Shown here: positions 7,284 to 13,808 of the stretch, piece by piece | How the letters are laid out: the number at the start of each line of letters is the position of its first letter | Position numbering within the stretch: the first letter of the stretch is position 1 | Source: Clostridium sp. CAG:964 | Lineage (GTDB): Bacteria > Bacillota > Clostridia > Oscillospirales > Acutalibacteraceae | DNA: 15,034 nucleotides | NCBI GenBank assembly: GCA_000435335.1 | Contig: FR891331.1 | Span: 10,632-25,665 of the forward strand | Direction: 5' to 3' | Notes under the pieces: model-generated | Seen by the model: only the letters and a program-made list of their open reading frames with translations | Databases searched by the model: none | What the model was told of the DNA's origin: nothing | Position numbers and translations under genes: made by a program

Positions 7284-7312
7284 TTTAAAAATTATACAGC
7301 TTATGGTATTAT
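7284..7312 (+). promoter_or_regulatory. Candidate promoter of the 193-aa gene
   Basis: TTTAAA (7284-7289), 17 nt, TATTAT (7307-7312). An AGGCTGT/ACAGCTT inverted repeat (one G-T pair) overlaps the -35 box and spacer and could be an operator. The rest of 7171-7352 shows nothing else I can support. Confidence 0.45.
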
Positions 7313-7352
7313 AGGTACAGAGCTATCAAACATAATTTTAATTGGTGATAAT

Positions 7353-7934
7353 ATGGGTATTGCAGAAAAAATACTAAACATTGGCAACACAAAAAGCAGT
7401 AAGCCTCAATATGTAATTAATATTGAAAACGAAATTTGGCTTGCGTTTGCACGGGAAATTTTACACTGGAACGACAGGGACATATATGTGGTATCCTTTT
7501 TTGTAGACTTTGACCTTGACAACCAAAAGGATGTACGCCTGCACTTTGGGTATAATACAGAAAGCCAGTATAAGCACGAGCAGTGCTATGACATTGACAA
7601 CGAAACAATTAGGTGGAATTATAACTTTTGGCTTCAAAACGAAACCTTTTGCTTTGGTGAGGACGACATTACGGACGGACTTATTAAGTACTGGATAAAG
7701 CAGGAAAAGCTTACCGAAGAAAACACTGTGGAGGAGCTGGTTAAAAAAATTGTCTGTGCTGTAAGGGAAATACACAAGTGCGGCATATTGAAGAAAAAAT
7801 TCGGCTCGGAATTGCCTATAATAATACATACTAAAAACTACTATGAGGGGATAGCTGCGGTAAATATAGATGCAAACGGAGAGTACCTTAATCCCGGCTT
7901 TGTTGAATATTGTCTGCGGGACTTTGAGGAGTAA
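7353..7934 (+). CDS. Hypothetical protein, 193 aa, cytosolic
   Basis: I do not recognise this protein. It has no signal peptide or membrane segment. It is acidic and aromatic-rich, with a likely mixed alpha/beta fold: IWLAFAREILHWN, DIYVVSFFVDFDLDN, VRLHFGYNTESQY, IRWNYNFWLQNE, a helical middle (LIKYWIKQEKL, VEELVKKIVCAVREIHKCG), then strands (LPIIIHTKNYYEG, GIAAVNIDANG). The style recalls small single-domain proteins of the immunity/DUF4303-like kind found around polymorphic toxins, but no toxin gene lies nearby and I give no function. The ATG at 7353 has a weak GGTGAT site. It is a lone gene between the spoVT terminator and convergent asnB. Its last two codons and stop lie inside the first copy of a 35-bp direct repeat. 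Confidence 0.75.
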   Translation: MGIAEKILNIGNTKSSKPQYVINIENEIWLAFAREILHWNDRDIYVVSFFVDFDLDNQKDVRLHFGYNTESQYKHEQCYDIDNETIRWNYNFWLQNETFCFGEDDITDGLIKYWIKQEKLTEENTVEELVKKIVCAVREIHKCGILKKKFGSELPIIIHTKNYYEGIAAVNIDANGEYLNPGFVEYCLRDFEE

Positions 7935-8028
7935 ATTTACTGTTGAATAAATACTGAAAAAACAACAGAAGAGATAATAGATAAGATTGTTGAGAGTAAA
8001 TTTACTGTTGAATAAATACTGAAAAAAC
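7929..8028. repeat. 35-bp direct repeat, two exact copies 65 bp apart
   Basis: 7929-7963 and 7994-8028 are identical, separated by 30 bp of unrelated sequence. Each copy contains the palindrome GTAAATTTAC and ends in GAAAAAAC. The first copy includes the end of the 193-aa gene. The second runs into the stem of the asnB terminator and supplies its T-tract (minus strand). No target-site or transposon hallmarks are visible. Confidence 0.95.
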
Positions 8029-8059
8029 GCCGGCTGATCTGTCACAATCAGTCGGCGTT
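8020..8059 (-). terminator. Rho-independent terminator of asnB
   Basis: 13-bp stem with one G-T pair (8026-8038 with 8047-8059), 8-nt loop. On the minus strand it is followed by a run of Ts, the complement of 8022-8027. The plus side lacks a T-run, so it serves asnB. It starts 3 bp after the asnB stop. Confidence 0.9.
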
Positions 8060-8062
8060 CTG

Positions 8063-9907
8063 CTATACTCCCTCAATCTCAACATTGTAGTACTGCATCC
8101 AAAAATCTATTTGCAGTAAATATGCCAATATTTGCGGTGCACGCATTAGCTGGCCATACCAAGGAGAGCTTATTTTCTCAGGGTTTTCTATTATATTATT
8201 TACTGCGTTTTCATCTAGGAAGCAGGTTATAGGGCTTTTGGCTTTTAACTGCTTTTTCATTGCATCGGCCACCAGCCTAAAGTAAACAGGATTGTGGGTC
8301 TTTGGGTATGGGCTTTTCTTTCGCCATACTATTTCCTTTGGAAGTATACCGTCTACAGCTGTACGAATTATACCCTTTTCTCTGCCGTTTAGTGCCTTTA
8401 GACTCCACGGCATATTATAGGCGTACTCTACAAGTCGGTAGTCGCAGAAAGGCACTCTTACCTCAAGTCCGCTGTACATACTGCACCTGTCTTTGCGGTC
8501 AAGCAGGCCCTGCATAAACCAGTTAAAGTTCAGCACAAACATTTCTCGCATACGGGCTTCCAGCTTGCTGTCGCTTGGCAGCTTATCAACATTCCTAACG
8601 GTTGACAGGTACCTCTCCCGTACATATTCCTCGCCCTTTGGCAAAAGTCCTTTTTTCAGCACACTGCGGCGTATGTCAACACTGCGTGACCACGGGAAGG
8701 TTTCCTCAAAGAGAATATCTTTGTTGTGGTACCATGGGTAGCCGCCGAAAAGCTCGTCGGCACATTCTCCCGAAAGTGCAACGGTAAAGTCCTTTTTTAC
8801 CTCCTTGCAGAACAGCAAAAGCGAAGAGTCTACATCAGTCATAGCCGGTAAATCTCTGGCTTTTACGGAATCGTACAGTGCATAATAAAGACTGTGGTTA
8901 TCCAGTATAACATTTTTATGGTTAGTACCGGCAAAATCACTTATAAGCTTTATAAAGTCGCTGTCGGAATTTGGCTGAAACAGGCTTTTCTTAAAGTATT
9001 TTTCGTTATCCTTGTAGTCAACCGAATATGTGGTTAATATACCCTTGCCGTTTTTCCTGTAATAGTCGGCCGATACGGCACTTATTATGCTGGAATCCAA
9101 ACCGCCGGATAAAAATGTACAAAGGGGTACATCCGAAACCAGCTGTCTTGTTATGGCGTCCTTAAGCAGAAAACGGGTGTATTCTATGGTTTCGTCCTTG
9201 CTGTGAATATGCGGCTTTGCCACCAGCTTAAAATATTTACGCTTTTTCAGCACACCGTCTTTATAGGAGGCACATTCACCGGGCAAAAGCTCCTCTACAT
9301 TTTTGAAAATGCCTTGCCCTAAGCTTCTGCCGGGGCCTATAAAAAATACATCCATTAGTCCCTGCTCATCAACCACAGGCCTTACCTTAGGACACCTTAG
9401 CAGAGCCTTTATCTCCGAGCCAAATACAAGTCCGCCCTTGTAGTAGTAATAGAAAAACGGCTTTACGCCTATTCTGTCTCTTGCTATAAACAGCTTTCCC
9501 GTAGTGTGTTCATATATCGCAAAGGCGAAAATGCCGTTCAGCTTATCTACACAGTCCTCACCCCAGTGTAAATATGCCGTAAGCAAAGCCTCTGTGTCTG
9601 AATGTGTGTCAAAGCTGTAGCCTGCCTGAGTAAGCTGTTCTGTAAGCTCCTTTGTATTGTAAAGCTCGCCGTTGTATACAAGGGTGCATTTTCTGTGTTT
9701 ATCCTCTTTTGTCATCGGCTGTGCTCCGCCTTGAGGGTCAATAACCGTTAATCTTCTGTGCATAAGGCATACTGTATTGTCACTGCTTAAAAACACGCCC
9801 TCTTGGTCGGGGCCACGGCTTTTCATTGTGGCAGACATACTGTTTATTACCTGCTGTTTTTGGCTTAGGTCAGTATATCGGTCAAGCCAGCCTGCTATTC
9901 CACACAT
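8063..9907 (-). CDS. asnB: Asparagine synthase (glutamine-hydrolysing)
   Basis: A 614-aa cytosolic enzyme: Asp + Gln + ATP gives Asn + Glu + AMP + PPi. The N-terminal class II glutaminase domain has the nucleophile Cys2 in MCGIAGWLD, plus RGPDQEG (31-37), MHRRLTVID (49-57), YNGELYN (78-84) and THSDTEALL (101-109). The C-terminal synthetase domain has the PP-loop SGGLDSS (267-273), ALSGECADELFGGYPWY (377-393) and LEVRVPFCDYRLVEY (481-495). The start at 9907 is fixed by the need for Cys at residue 2; AAAGGTGG lies upstream. The length fits the AsnO/YisO-like group of Bacillus. It stands alone, with its own promoter and terminator, divergent from nfnAB. Confidence 0.95.
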   Translation of the reverse strand: MCGIAGWLDRYTDLSQKQQVINSMSATMKSRGPDQEGVFLSSDNTVCLMHRRLTVIDPQGGAQPMTKEDKHRKCTLVYNGELYNTKELTEQLTQAGYSFDTHSDTEALLTAYLHWGEDCVDKLNGIFAFAIYEHTTGKLFIARDRIGVKPFFYYYYKGGLVFGSEIKALLRCPKVRPVVDEQGLMDVFFIGPGRSLGQGIFKNVEELLPGECASYKDGVLKKRKYFKLVAKPHIHSKDETIEYTRFLLKDAITRQLVSDVPLCTFLSGGLDSSIISAVSADYYRKNGKGILTTYSVDYKDNEKYFKKSLFQPNSDSDFIKLISDFAGTNHKNVILDNHSLYYALYDSVKARDLPAMTDVDSSLLLFCKEVKKDFTVALSGECADELFGGYPWYHNKDILFEETFPWSRSVDIRRSVLKKGLLPKGEEYVRERYLSTVRNVDKLPSDSKLEARMREMFVLNFNWFMQGLLDRKDRCSMYSGLEVRVPFCDYRLVEYAYNMPWSLKALNGREKGIIRTAVDGILPKEIVWRKKSPYPKTHNPVYFRLVADAMKKQLKAKSPITCFLDENAVNNIIENPEKISSPWYGQLMRAPQILAYLLQIDFWMQYYNVEIEGV

Positions 9908-9934
9908 ATAAAATACCACCTTTCATCTTTAGTT

Positions 9935-9963
9935 ATTATATTCATTTTTTTATTAAATGTTCA
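9935..9963 (-). promoter_or_regulatory. Promoter of asnB
   Basis: On the minus strand TGAACA (9963-9958), 17 nt, TATAAT (9940-9935). The -10 is consensus and the -35 moderate. Confidence 0.6.
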
Positions 9964-10137
9964 CAGTACGAAGAAAATCAGGTAATATTTTTGGAGGTTT
10001 ACATCATTACTATTATATGGTGTTACCAAAAATTTAGGCTGTAGATTAGTAAAAATACCCTTATTTTTAAAACATAACCACAAAAAATTAAAATTATTAT
10101 TTCTTTATATACATAAACTCTAGATTTTACACATTAT

Positions 10138-10166
10138 TTGTGGTAAAATGAAAGGCAATGTAAAAT
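10138..10166 (+). promoter_or_regulatory. Candidate promoter of nfnAB
   Basis: TTGTGG (10138-10143), 17 nt, TAAAAT (10161-10166). The leader would be about 30 nt. The rest of the AT-rich divergent spacer (9964-10137) shows no other signal I can support. Confidence 0.45.
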
Positions 10167-10202
10167 CATTTTCATATTTTGGTTTTGAAAGGTGAGTTTA
10201 TT

Positions 10203-11045
10203 ATGTATAAAATAGTAAGAAAAGAAGTGCTGAATCCTACAGTTACGCTAATGGAAATTGACGCACCGCTTATTGCCAAAAAGGCAGAGCCGGGCCAGTT
10301 TATTATTTTGCGTGTTGACCGGGACGGCGAGCGTATTCCTCTGACAGTTGCCGATTTTGACAGAGAAAAGGGCACTGTTACAATTATTTTCCAAATTGTC
10401 GGTGCTACAACCGAAAAGCTGAACCACAAAGAGCAAGGCGAGTGTATTGCCGACTTTGTAGGTCCTTTGGGTGTGGCTTCCCACACAGACGGTCTTAAAA
10501 AGGTTGCTGTTGTAGGCGGCGGCGTTGGCTGTGCCATAGCTTACCCTATAGCTAAAAAGCTGCACAACCTTGGCTGTGAGGTTCACAGTATTGTAGGCTT
10601 TAGAAATAAAGACCTTGTTATTCTTGAAAACGAATTTGCCCGGGTTAGCGATGTACTGAAGATGATGACAGATGACGGCAGCCACGGCGAAAAGGGCTTA
10701 GTTACAGACGCCCTAAAGGCTCTTATAGAAAGCGGCGAGCAGTACGACGAGGTTATTACTATCGGCCCGCTTATTATGATGAAGTTTGTCTGTAAGCTTA
10801 CAAAGGAGTACGGCATTAAAACTGTTGTTAGTATGAACCCTATTATGATAGATGGTACAGGTATGTGCGGCGGCTGTAGACTTACAGTTGGCGGTGAAAC
10901 AAAGTTTGCCTGCGTAGACGGCCCGGACTTTGACGGTCATTTGGTAGATTTTGACGAAGCTATTGAGCGTGGCTCTATGTACAAGGAATTTGAGCGCCAT
11001 GCATACAGCGAAGCTTGTAACCTATTTAATAAGGAGGTAAAATAA
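10203..11045 (+). CDS. nfnA: NADH-dependent ferredoxin:NADP+ oxidoreductase (electron-bifurcating transhydrogenase), subunit A
   Basis: The 280-aa small subunit of NfnAB. It carries FAD, binds NAD(H) and holds one [2Fe-2S] cluster. In NfnAB, oxidation of NADPH is bifurcated to NAD+ and ferredoxin, or the reverse. An N-terminal FAD-binding barrel includes ERIPLTVADFD (43-53). The NAD-binding Rossmann part has KKVAVVGGGVGCAIAYPIAK (99-118). The iron-sulfur site is GMCGGCRLTVGGETKFACVDG (220-240) with Cys222, Cys225 and Cys237. A fourth non-Cys ligand is known in this family. Alone it could be mistaken for PyrK or a sulfide dehydrogenase subunit, but the adjoining glutamate-synthase-like subunit settles it. 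The ATG at 10203 has GAAAGGTGAG upstream; a TTG 24 bp earlier is unlikely. The stop is 2 nt before the next start. Confidence 0.92.
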   Translation: MYKIVRKEVLNPTVTLMEIDAPLIAKKAEPGQFIILRVDRDGERIPLTVADFDREKGTVTIIFQIVGATTEKLNHKEQGECIADFVGPLGVASHTDGLKKVAVVGGGVGCAIAYPIAKKLHNLGCEVHSIVGFRNKDLVILENEFARVSDVLKMMTDDGSHGEKGLVTDALKALIESGEQYDEVITIGPLIMMKFVCKLTKEYGIKTVVSMNPIMIDGTGMCGGCRLTVGGETKFACVDGPDFDGHLVDFDEAIERGSMYKEFERHAYSEACNLFNKEVK

Positions 11046-11047
11046 TT

Positions 11048-12442
11048 ATGCCTAATATGTCTTTAAAGAAAAACGAAATGCCTTCACAGGAACCAAATGT
11101 AAGAAATAAAAACTTTCTTGAGGTTGCACTGGGCTATACAGAAGAAATGGCACTTGACGAGGCACAGCGTTGCCTTAACTGTAAGCACAAGCCTTGCGTA
11201 AACGGCTGTCCTGTACATATTGACATTCCTGCTTTTATTCACCAGGTTGCACAGGGCGACTTTGACGGTGCTTATGATATTATTTCAGAATCAAGCTCAT
11301 TGCCGGCTGTATGCGGCAGAGTATGTCCACAGGAATCACAGTGCGAAAAGAACTGTGTTCGTGGTATAAAGGGCGAGGCTGTAGGTATAGGCAGACTGGA
11401 GCGTTTTGTTGCCGATACACACAACAGCAAGGAAAATGTTGTTATAGAAAAGCCAAAGTCAAACGGCCACAAGGTTGCTGTTATCGGTTCAGGCCCATCG
11501 GGCTTAACCTGTGCCGGCGACTTAGCTAAAAAGGGCTACGAGGTTACGGTATTTGAGGCGCTTCATCTGGCAGGCGGCGTGCTTGTTTACGGTATTCCTG
11601 AATTTAGACTTCCAAAGGCTATTGTTCAAAAGGAAATTGAAACACTTAAGGCTTTGGGCGTTAAGGTTGAAACAAATATGGTTATCGGCAAAATTCTGTC
11701 TATTGACGAGCTAATGGACGAATACGGCTTTGAATCTGTTTATATTGGTTCGGGTGCCGGCTTGCCTAGATTTATGAATATACCTGGCGAAAACCTAAAG
11801 GGTGTATATTCTGCCAACGAATTCCTTACAAGAGTAAATCTAATGAAAGCATACAAAGAGGGCAGTGCCACACCTATTGCAAACTCCAAGAAGGTTGCTG
11901 TAGTAGGCGGCGGTAATGTTGCTATGGACGCAGCAAGATGTGCAAAGCGTTTGGGTGCCGAAGAGGTTTACATTGTATACAGAAGAGGTGCAGACGAGCT
12001 TCCGGCAAGAGCAGAAGAGGTTGAGCACGCTAAGGAAGAGGGCATTATCTTTAAGCTTCTTACAAACCCTGTTGAAATTCTGCCAAACGCAGAAAACAAG
12101 GTTGGCGCAATGAAGTGCGTAGAAATGGAGCTTGGCGAGCCTGACGCTTCCGGCAGAAGACGCCCTGTAGTTAAAGAAGGCTCTGAATTTGAGCTTGAGG
12201 TTGACTGCGTAATTATGTCTATAGGTACATCACCTAACCCGCTTATTAAGTCAACTACAAAGGGCCTTGAAACACAGAAGTGGGGCGGAATTATTGCTGA
12301 TGAAAACGGCTTAACATCTCGTGAGGGTGTATACGCCGGCGGTGATGCTGTAACAGGTGCCGCAACGGTTATTCTTGCTATGGGTGCCGGCAAAACAGCC
12401 GCAGCAGCTATTGACGAATATATCCAGAATAAAAACAAATAA
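11048..12442 (+). CDS. nfnB: NADH-dependent ferredoxin:NADP+ oxidoreductase (electron-bifurcating transhydrogenase), subunit B (GltD/GltA-like)
   Basis: The 464-aa large subunit, which holds the bifurcating FAD, the NADP(H) site and two [4Fe-4S] clusters. The N-terminal cluster domain has Cys42, 45, 50 and 54 (CLNCKHKPCVNGCP) and Cys89, 93, 99 and 103. The FAD Rossmann motif is VIGSGPSGLTCAG (145-157). The inserted NADPH Rossmann domain has VVGGGNVAMDAAR (285-297) followed by YRRG (311-314). The C-terminal FAD motif is GGDAVTGAATVILAMGAGKTAA (431-452). It is often annotated as homotetrameric NADPH-dependent glutamate synthase (gltA), but the upstream nfnA makes the bifurcating enzyme the better reading. 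AAGGAGG overlapping the end of nfnA drives translation. Typical of anaerobes balancing ferredoxin, NADH and NADPH. Confidence 0.93.
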   Translation: MPNMSLKKNEMPSQEPNVRNKNFLEVALGYTEEMALDEAQRCLNCKHKPCVNGCPVHIDIPAFIHQVAQGDFDGAYDIISESSSLPAVCGRVCPQESQCEKNCVRGIKGEAVGIGRLERFVADTHNSKENVVIEKPKSNGHKVAVIGSGPSGLTCAGDLAKKGYEVTVFEALHLAGGVLVYGIPEFRLPKAIVQKEIETLKALGVKVETNMVIGKILSIDELMDEYGFESVYIGSGAGLPRFMNIPGENLKGVYSANEFLTRVNLMKAYKEGSATPIANSKKVAVVGGGNVAMDAARCAKRLGAEEVYIVYRRGADELPARAEEVEHAKEEGIIFKLLTNPVEILPNAENKVGAMKCVEMELGEPDASGRRRPVVKEGSEFELEVDCVIMSIGTSPNPLIKSTTKGLETQKWGGIIADENGLTSREGVYAGGDAVTGAATVILAMGAGKTAAAAIDEYIQNKNK

Positions 12443-12516
12443 TTATATACGGGACAAATATAGTTATAGTATAATATGGTTACGGTAATTGTAAATTCCG
12501 GTTTATGCTAAAAAAC

Positions 12517-12571
12517 AACACAGACGGTAGCATTTTAACAAATTAAAGTTACCGTCTGTGTTTGTTTGCTT
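12517..12571 (+). terminator. Rho-independent terminator of nfnAB
   Basis: Perfect 13-bp stem AACACAGACGGTA/TACCGTCTGTGTT (12517-12529 with 12550-12562), 20-nt loop, then the T-rich TGTTTGCTTTT. The large loop is unusual but the stem is strong. Confidence 0.8.
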
Positions 12572-12618
12572 TTGAACTGTAAGGCTTATGTAAGGCTAAA
12601 TAGAGATAAATTTAGACA

Positions 12619-12689
12619 AAATTAACTTTGTCAATTTTATCAATCAAAAATGAAGAATAATTTTCATTTTTGATTGACAAAGTTAATTT
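12619..12689. repeat. Long interrupted palindrome upstream of tRNA-Leu
   Basis: 12663-12689 is an inverted copy of 12619-12654, except that the left arm carries an extra 9 nt (about 12635-12643). The paired blocks are 12619-12634 with 12674-12689 (16 bp) and 12644-12654 with 12663-12673 (11 bp). The loop is about 8 nt. The right arm contains the tRNA promoter -35 box TTGACA, and the left arm has its mirror image. There is no T-tract, so it is not a terminator. Confidence 0.9.
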
Positions 12690-12703
12690 ATATATGATAT
12701 AAT
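12674..12703 (+). promoter_or_regulatory. Promoter of tRNA-Leu
   Basis: TTGACA (12674-12679), 18 nt, TGA then TATAAT (12698-12703). Both hexamers are consensus. It starts about 8 nt before the mature tRNA 5' end. Confidence 0.85.
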
Positions 12704-12716
12704 CATCATTGTAGCT

Positions 12717-12804
12717 GCTGGTGTGGCGGAATAGGCAGACGCAAGGGACTTAAAATCCCTCGGTAGTTAATACCGTACCGGTTCAAGTCCGGTCACCAGC
12801 ACCA
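12717..12804 (+). tRNA. tRNA-Leu (anticodon UAA), CCA encoded
   Basis: The acceptor stem GCTGGTG/CACCAGC (12717-12723 with 12794-12800) is followed by discriminator A and an encoded CCA. The anticodon stem AGGGA/TCCCT encloses the loop CTTAAAA, with anticodon TAA at 12751-12753. A long variable arm (CGGTAGTTAATACCG) marks a class II tRNA, as expected for Leu. The T-loop region reads GGTTCAAGTCC. No terminator follows closely, only an AT-only hairpin, so the next gene may be on the same transcript. Confidence 0.97.
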
Positions 12805-12854
12805 TTTAAAATTTTAAAGTTTTAAATAGTTGATAGTAAGTAGGGAAAATAGTT

Positions 12855-13160
12855 ATGATGTCAGAGGAAAAGAAACTTAAACAGATCGAGTATCTCCGCT
12901 CACAAAGGGAGAATCCTACCGGAAATTATCGCAGGTATCTTGTAGGTCTTTATAATTATTTTAAAGACTGTATGGAAACAAGCGACGGTATAACAAGCCT
13001 ACCGGCAATGGTTAAGGCTGCCTACGGAGATAAACCCGACCATATGGCTTACACAAAAATAAAAGAGTACAAGAAAACATTGACTGATCTTGGCTATATT
13101 AGAAATGTGAAAAAAGATGATGGTTGGCATATATATGTAGTAAAAGATTTAGATTTCTAA
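12855..13160 (+). CDS. Hypothetical small protein, 101 aa, possible winged helix
   Basis: I do not recognise the family. The protein is helical at the N-terminus (EEKKLKQIEYLRSQRE, YRRYLVGLYNYFKDCM). The middle (ITSLPAMVKAAYGD), the helix YTKIKEYKKTLTDLGYI and the final hairpin RNVKKDDGWHIYVVKDL look like a small winged-helix fold, so nucleic-acid binding is possible. It starts 50 bp after tRNA-Leu with no promoter I can see, so read-through from the tRNA promoter is plausible. AGGG lies 9 nt before the ATG at 12855; a second ATG follows immediately. Its stop overlaps the stop of the convergent gene (shared CTAA, 13157-13160). A small gene beside a tRNA suggests an integrated or accessory segment. 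Confidence 0.7.
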   Translation: MMSEEKKLKQIEYLRSQRENPTGNYRRYLVGLYNYFKDCMETSDGITSLPAMVKAAYGDKPDHMAYTKIKEYKKTLTDLGYIRNVKKDDGWHIYVVKDLDF

Positions 13161-13447
13161 TCCTTGTACTCATACTCAATTTTGACAGAACACTTTGTAT
13201 TCTTGTCATTGTTCAAATCAACAACCACTTCAAAAGCTATGTCAATATATTTGTTTTGACCGTTGATTGGATGTAGGCGTTCCACGAAGATACTGCCTTC
13301 GTATGTGTTTGTTGCTCTTGAATTTTCAAAAGTTGGAATAACATCGTGTACCACTAAAGTGCATTTATGTTCTTCCTCGGTTAGTTTTAAAGATAAATCT
13401 TCTTTTATCTTTTCAAGAAGAATATCTTCAAATATGTATTTTAACAT
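13157..13447 (-). CDS. Hypothetical small protein, 96 aa
   Basis: I do not recognise this protein. It is soluble and acidic, with an N-terminal amphipathic helix (YIFEDILLEKIKEDLSLKL) followed by beta-prone segments (KCTLVVHDVIP, EGSIFVERLHP, KYIDIAFEVVVDL, KCSVKIEYEYKD), consistent with a small alpha plus beta-sheet domain. The ATG at 13447-13445 has AGGAG seven nt upstream. It converges on the 101-aa gene with overlapping stops. Its 5' side abuts the plus-strand promoter of the structured RNA (13464-13492). I see no good minus-strand promoter of its own. Confidence 0.65.
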   Translation of the reverse strand: MLKYIFEDILLEKIKEDLSLKLTEEEHKCTLVVHDVIPTFENSRATNTYEGSIFVERLHPINGQNKYIDIAFEVVVDLNNDKNTKCSVKIEYEYKD

Positions 13448-13463
13448 AAAGACACTCCTTTCT

Positions 13464-13492
13464 TTGATTTGCTTTTTTGGGGCCGATATAAA
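13464..13492 (+). promoter_or_regulatory. Promoter of structured RNA 1
   Basis: TTGATT (13464-13469), 17 nt, TATAAA (13487-13492). The predicted start is near 13499, a few nt before the first conserved-looking pairing element of the RNA. Confidence 0.65.
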
Positions 13493-13498
13493 AAAGAT

Positions 13499-13670
13499 GT
13501 TTTACCTAACGCCTGACAGTCGGATGCTTTTGCATCTTCGGAGCTGCTTCAGCCGCGTGTTAATCAGAGTTGCTCTTACCCAACTTTCTAGGTAGCAACT
13601 TAACATTCGTTAGTGCTAGTAATAAATGTTAAGGTGGCACGCTCGCAGGTCATGGCGATACTGTTAAGAA
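13499..13670 (+). ncRNA. Structured RNA 1: multi-branch, pseudoknotted, family not identified
   Basis: A compact fold can be drawn by eye on the plus strand. The closing helix is TGACAGT (13514-13520) with ACTGTTA (13660-13666). Inside it are hairpin GATGC-TTTT-GCATC (13523-13536), hairpin GCTG-CTT-CAGC (13543-13553), and helix GCGTGTTA (13555-13562) with TGGCACGC (13635-13642). That helix encloses two hairpins, AGTTGCT/AGCAACT (13568-13600, with inner ACC/GGT) and TTAACATT/AATGTTAA (13600-13632). Then comes hairpin TCGC/GCGA (13643-13658). CTAACG (13506-13511) can pair with CGTTAG in a hairpin loop (13608-13613), forming a pseudoknot. Several pairs are G-U on this strand and would be A-C on the other, so plus is the RNA strand. 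A promoter precedes it; no terminator follows immediately. It may belong to a known orphan class, for example raiA, but I cannot confirm this. Confidence 0.6.
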
Positions 13671-13721
13671 AGTCTTTGTATTACATCTTATCTTACTCGG
13701 GTATTCAGTTGTCTTTATGGC

Positions 13722-13777
13722 AAAAAAATCAATACAGCCCACAAATTTCATCATTTAAGATTTGCGAGCTGTATTGA
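13722..13777 (-). terminator. Minus-strand terminator-like inverted repeat
   Basis: TCAATACAGC (13729-13738) and GCTGTATTGA (13768-13777) form a 10-bp perfect stem, with CAAAT/ATTTG pairing inside. On the minus strand it is followed by seven Ts (complement of 13722-13728). It would stop minus-strand transcripts before they cross structured RNA 1. Its right arm overlaps the -35 box of the next plus-strand promoter. Confidence 0.55.
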
Positions 13778-13802
13778 CAATGTATAGCTTAAAGCGTATA
13801 AT
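13774..13802 (+). promoter_or_regulatory. Consensus promoter of structured RNA 2
   Basis: TTGACA (13774-13779), exactly 17 nt, TATAAT (13797-13802). This is a perfect match to the housekeeping consensus, so strong expression is expected. Start near 13809. Confidence 0.85.
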
Positions 13803-13808
13803 AGAATA

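Noticed and set aside
7461..8045. 194-codon minus-strand frame antisense to the 193-aa gene
   Set aside because: It runs through the asnB terminator and repeat and has no ribosome site. A shadow of the plus-strand gene.
10179..10202. TTG start for nfnA
   Set aside because: The ribosome site GAAAGGTGAG lies between this TTG and the ATG at 10203, so it serves the ATG.
13631..13646. T-box-like core AAGGTGGCAC in structured RNA 1
   Set aside because: The rest of the T-box consensus is missing, no Stem I with a specifier can be placed, and no plus-strand gene follows.
13441..13740. Reading the structured region as a minus-strand leader of the 96-aa gene
   Set aside because: Most helices also form on the minus strand, but the G-U pairs become A-C mismatches there and no minus-strand promoter is visible.
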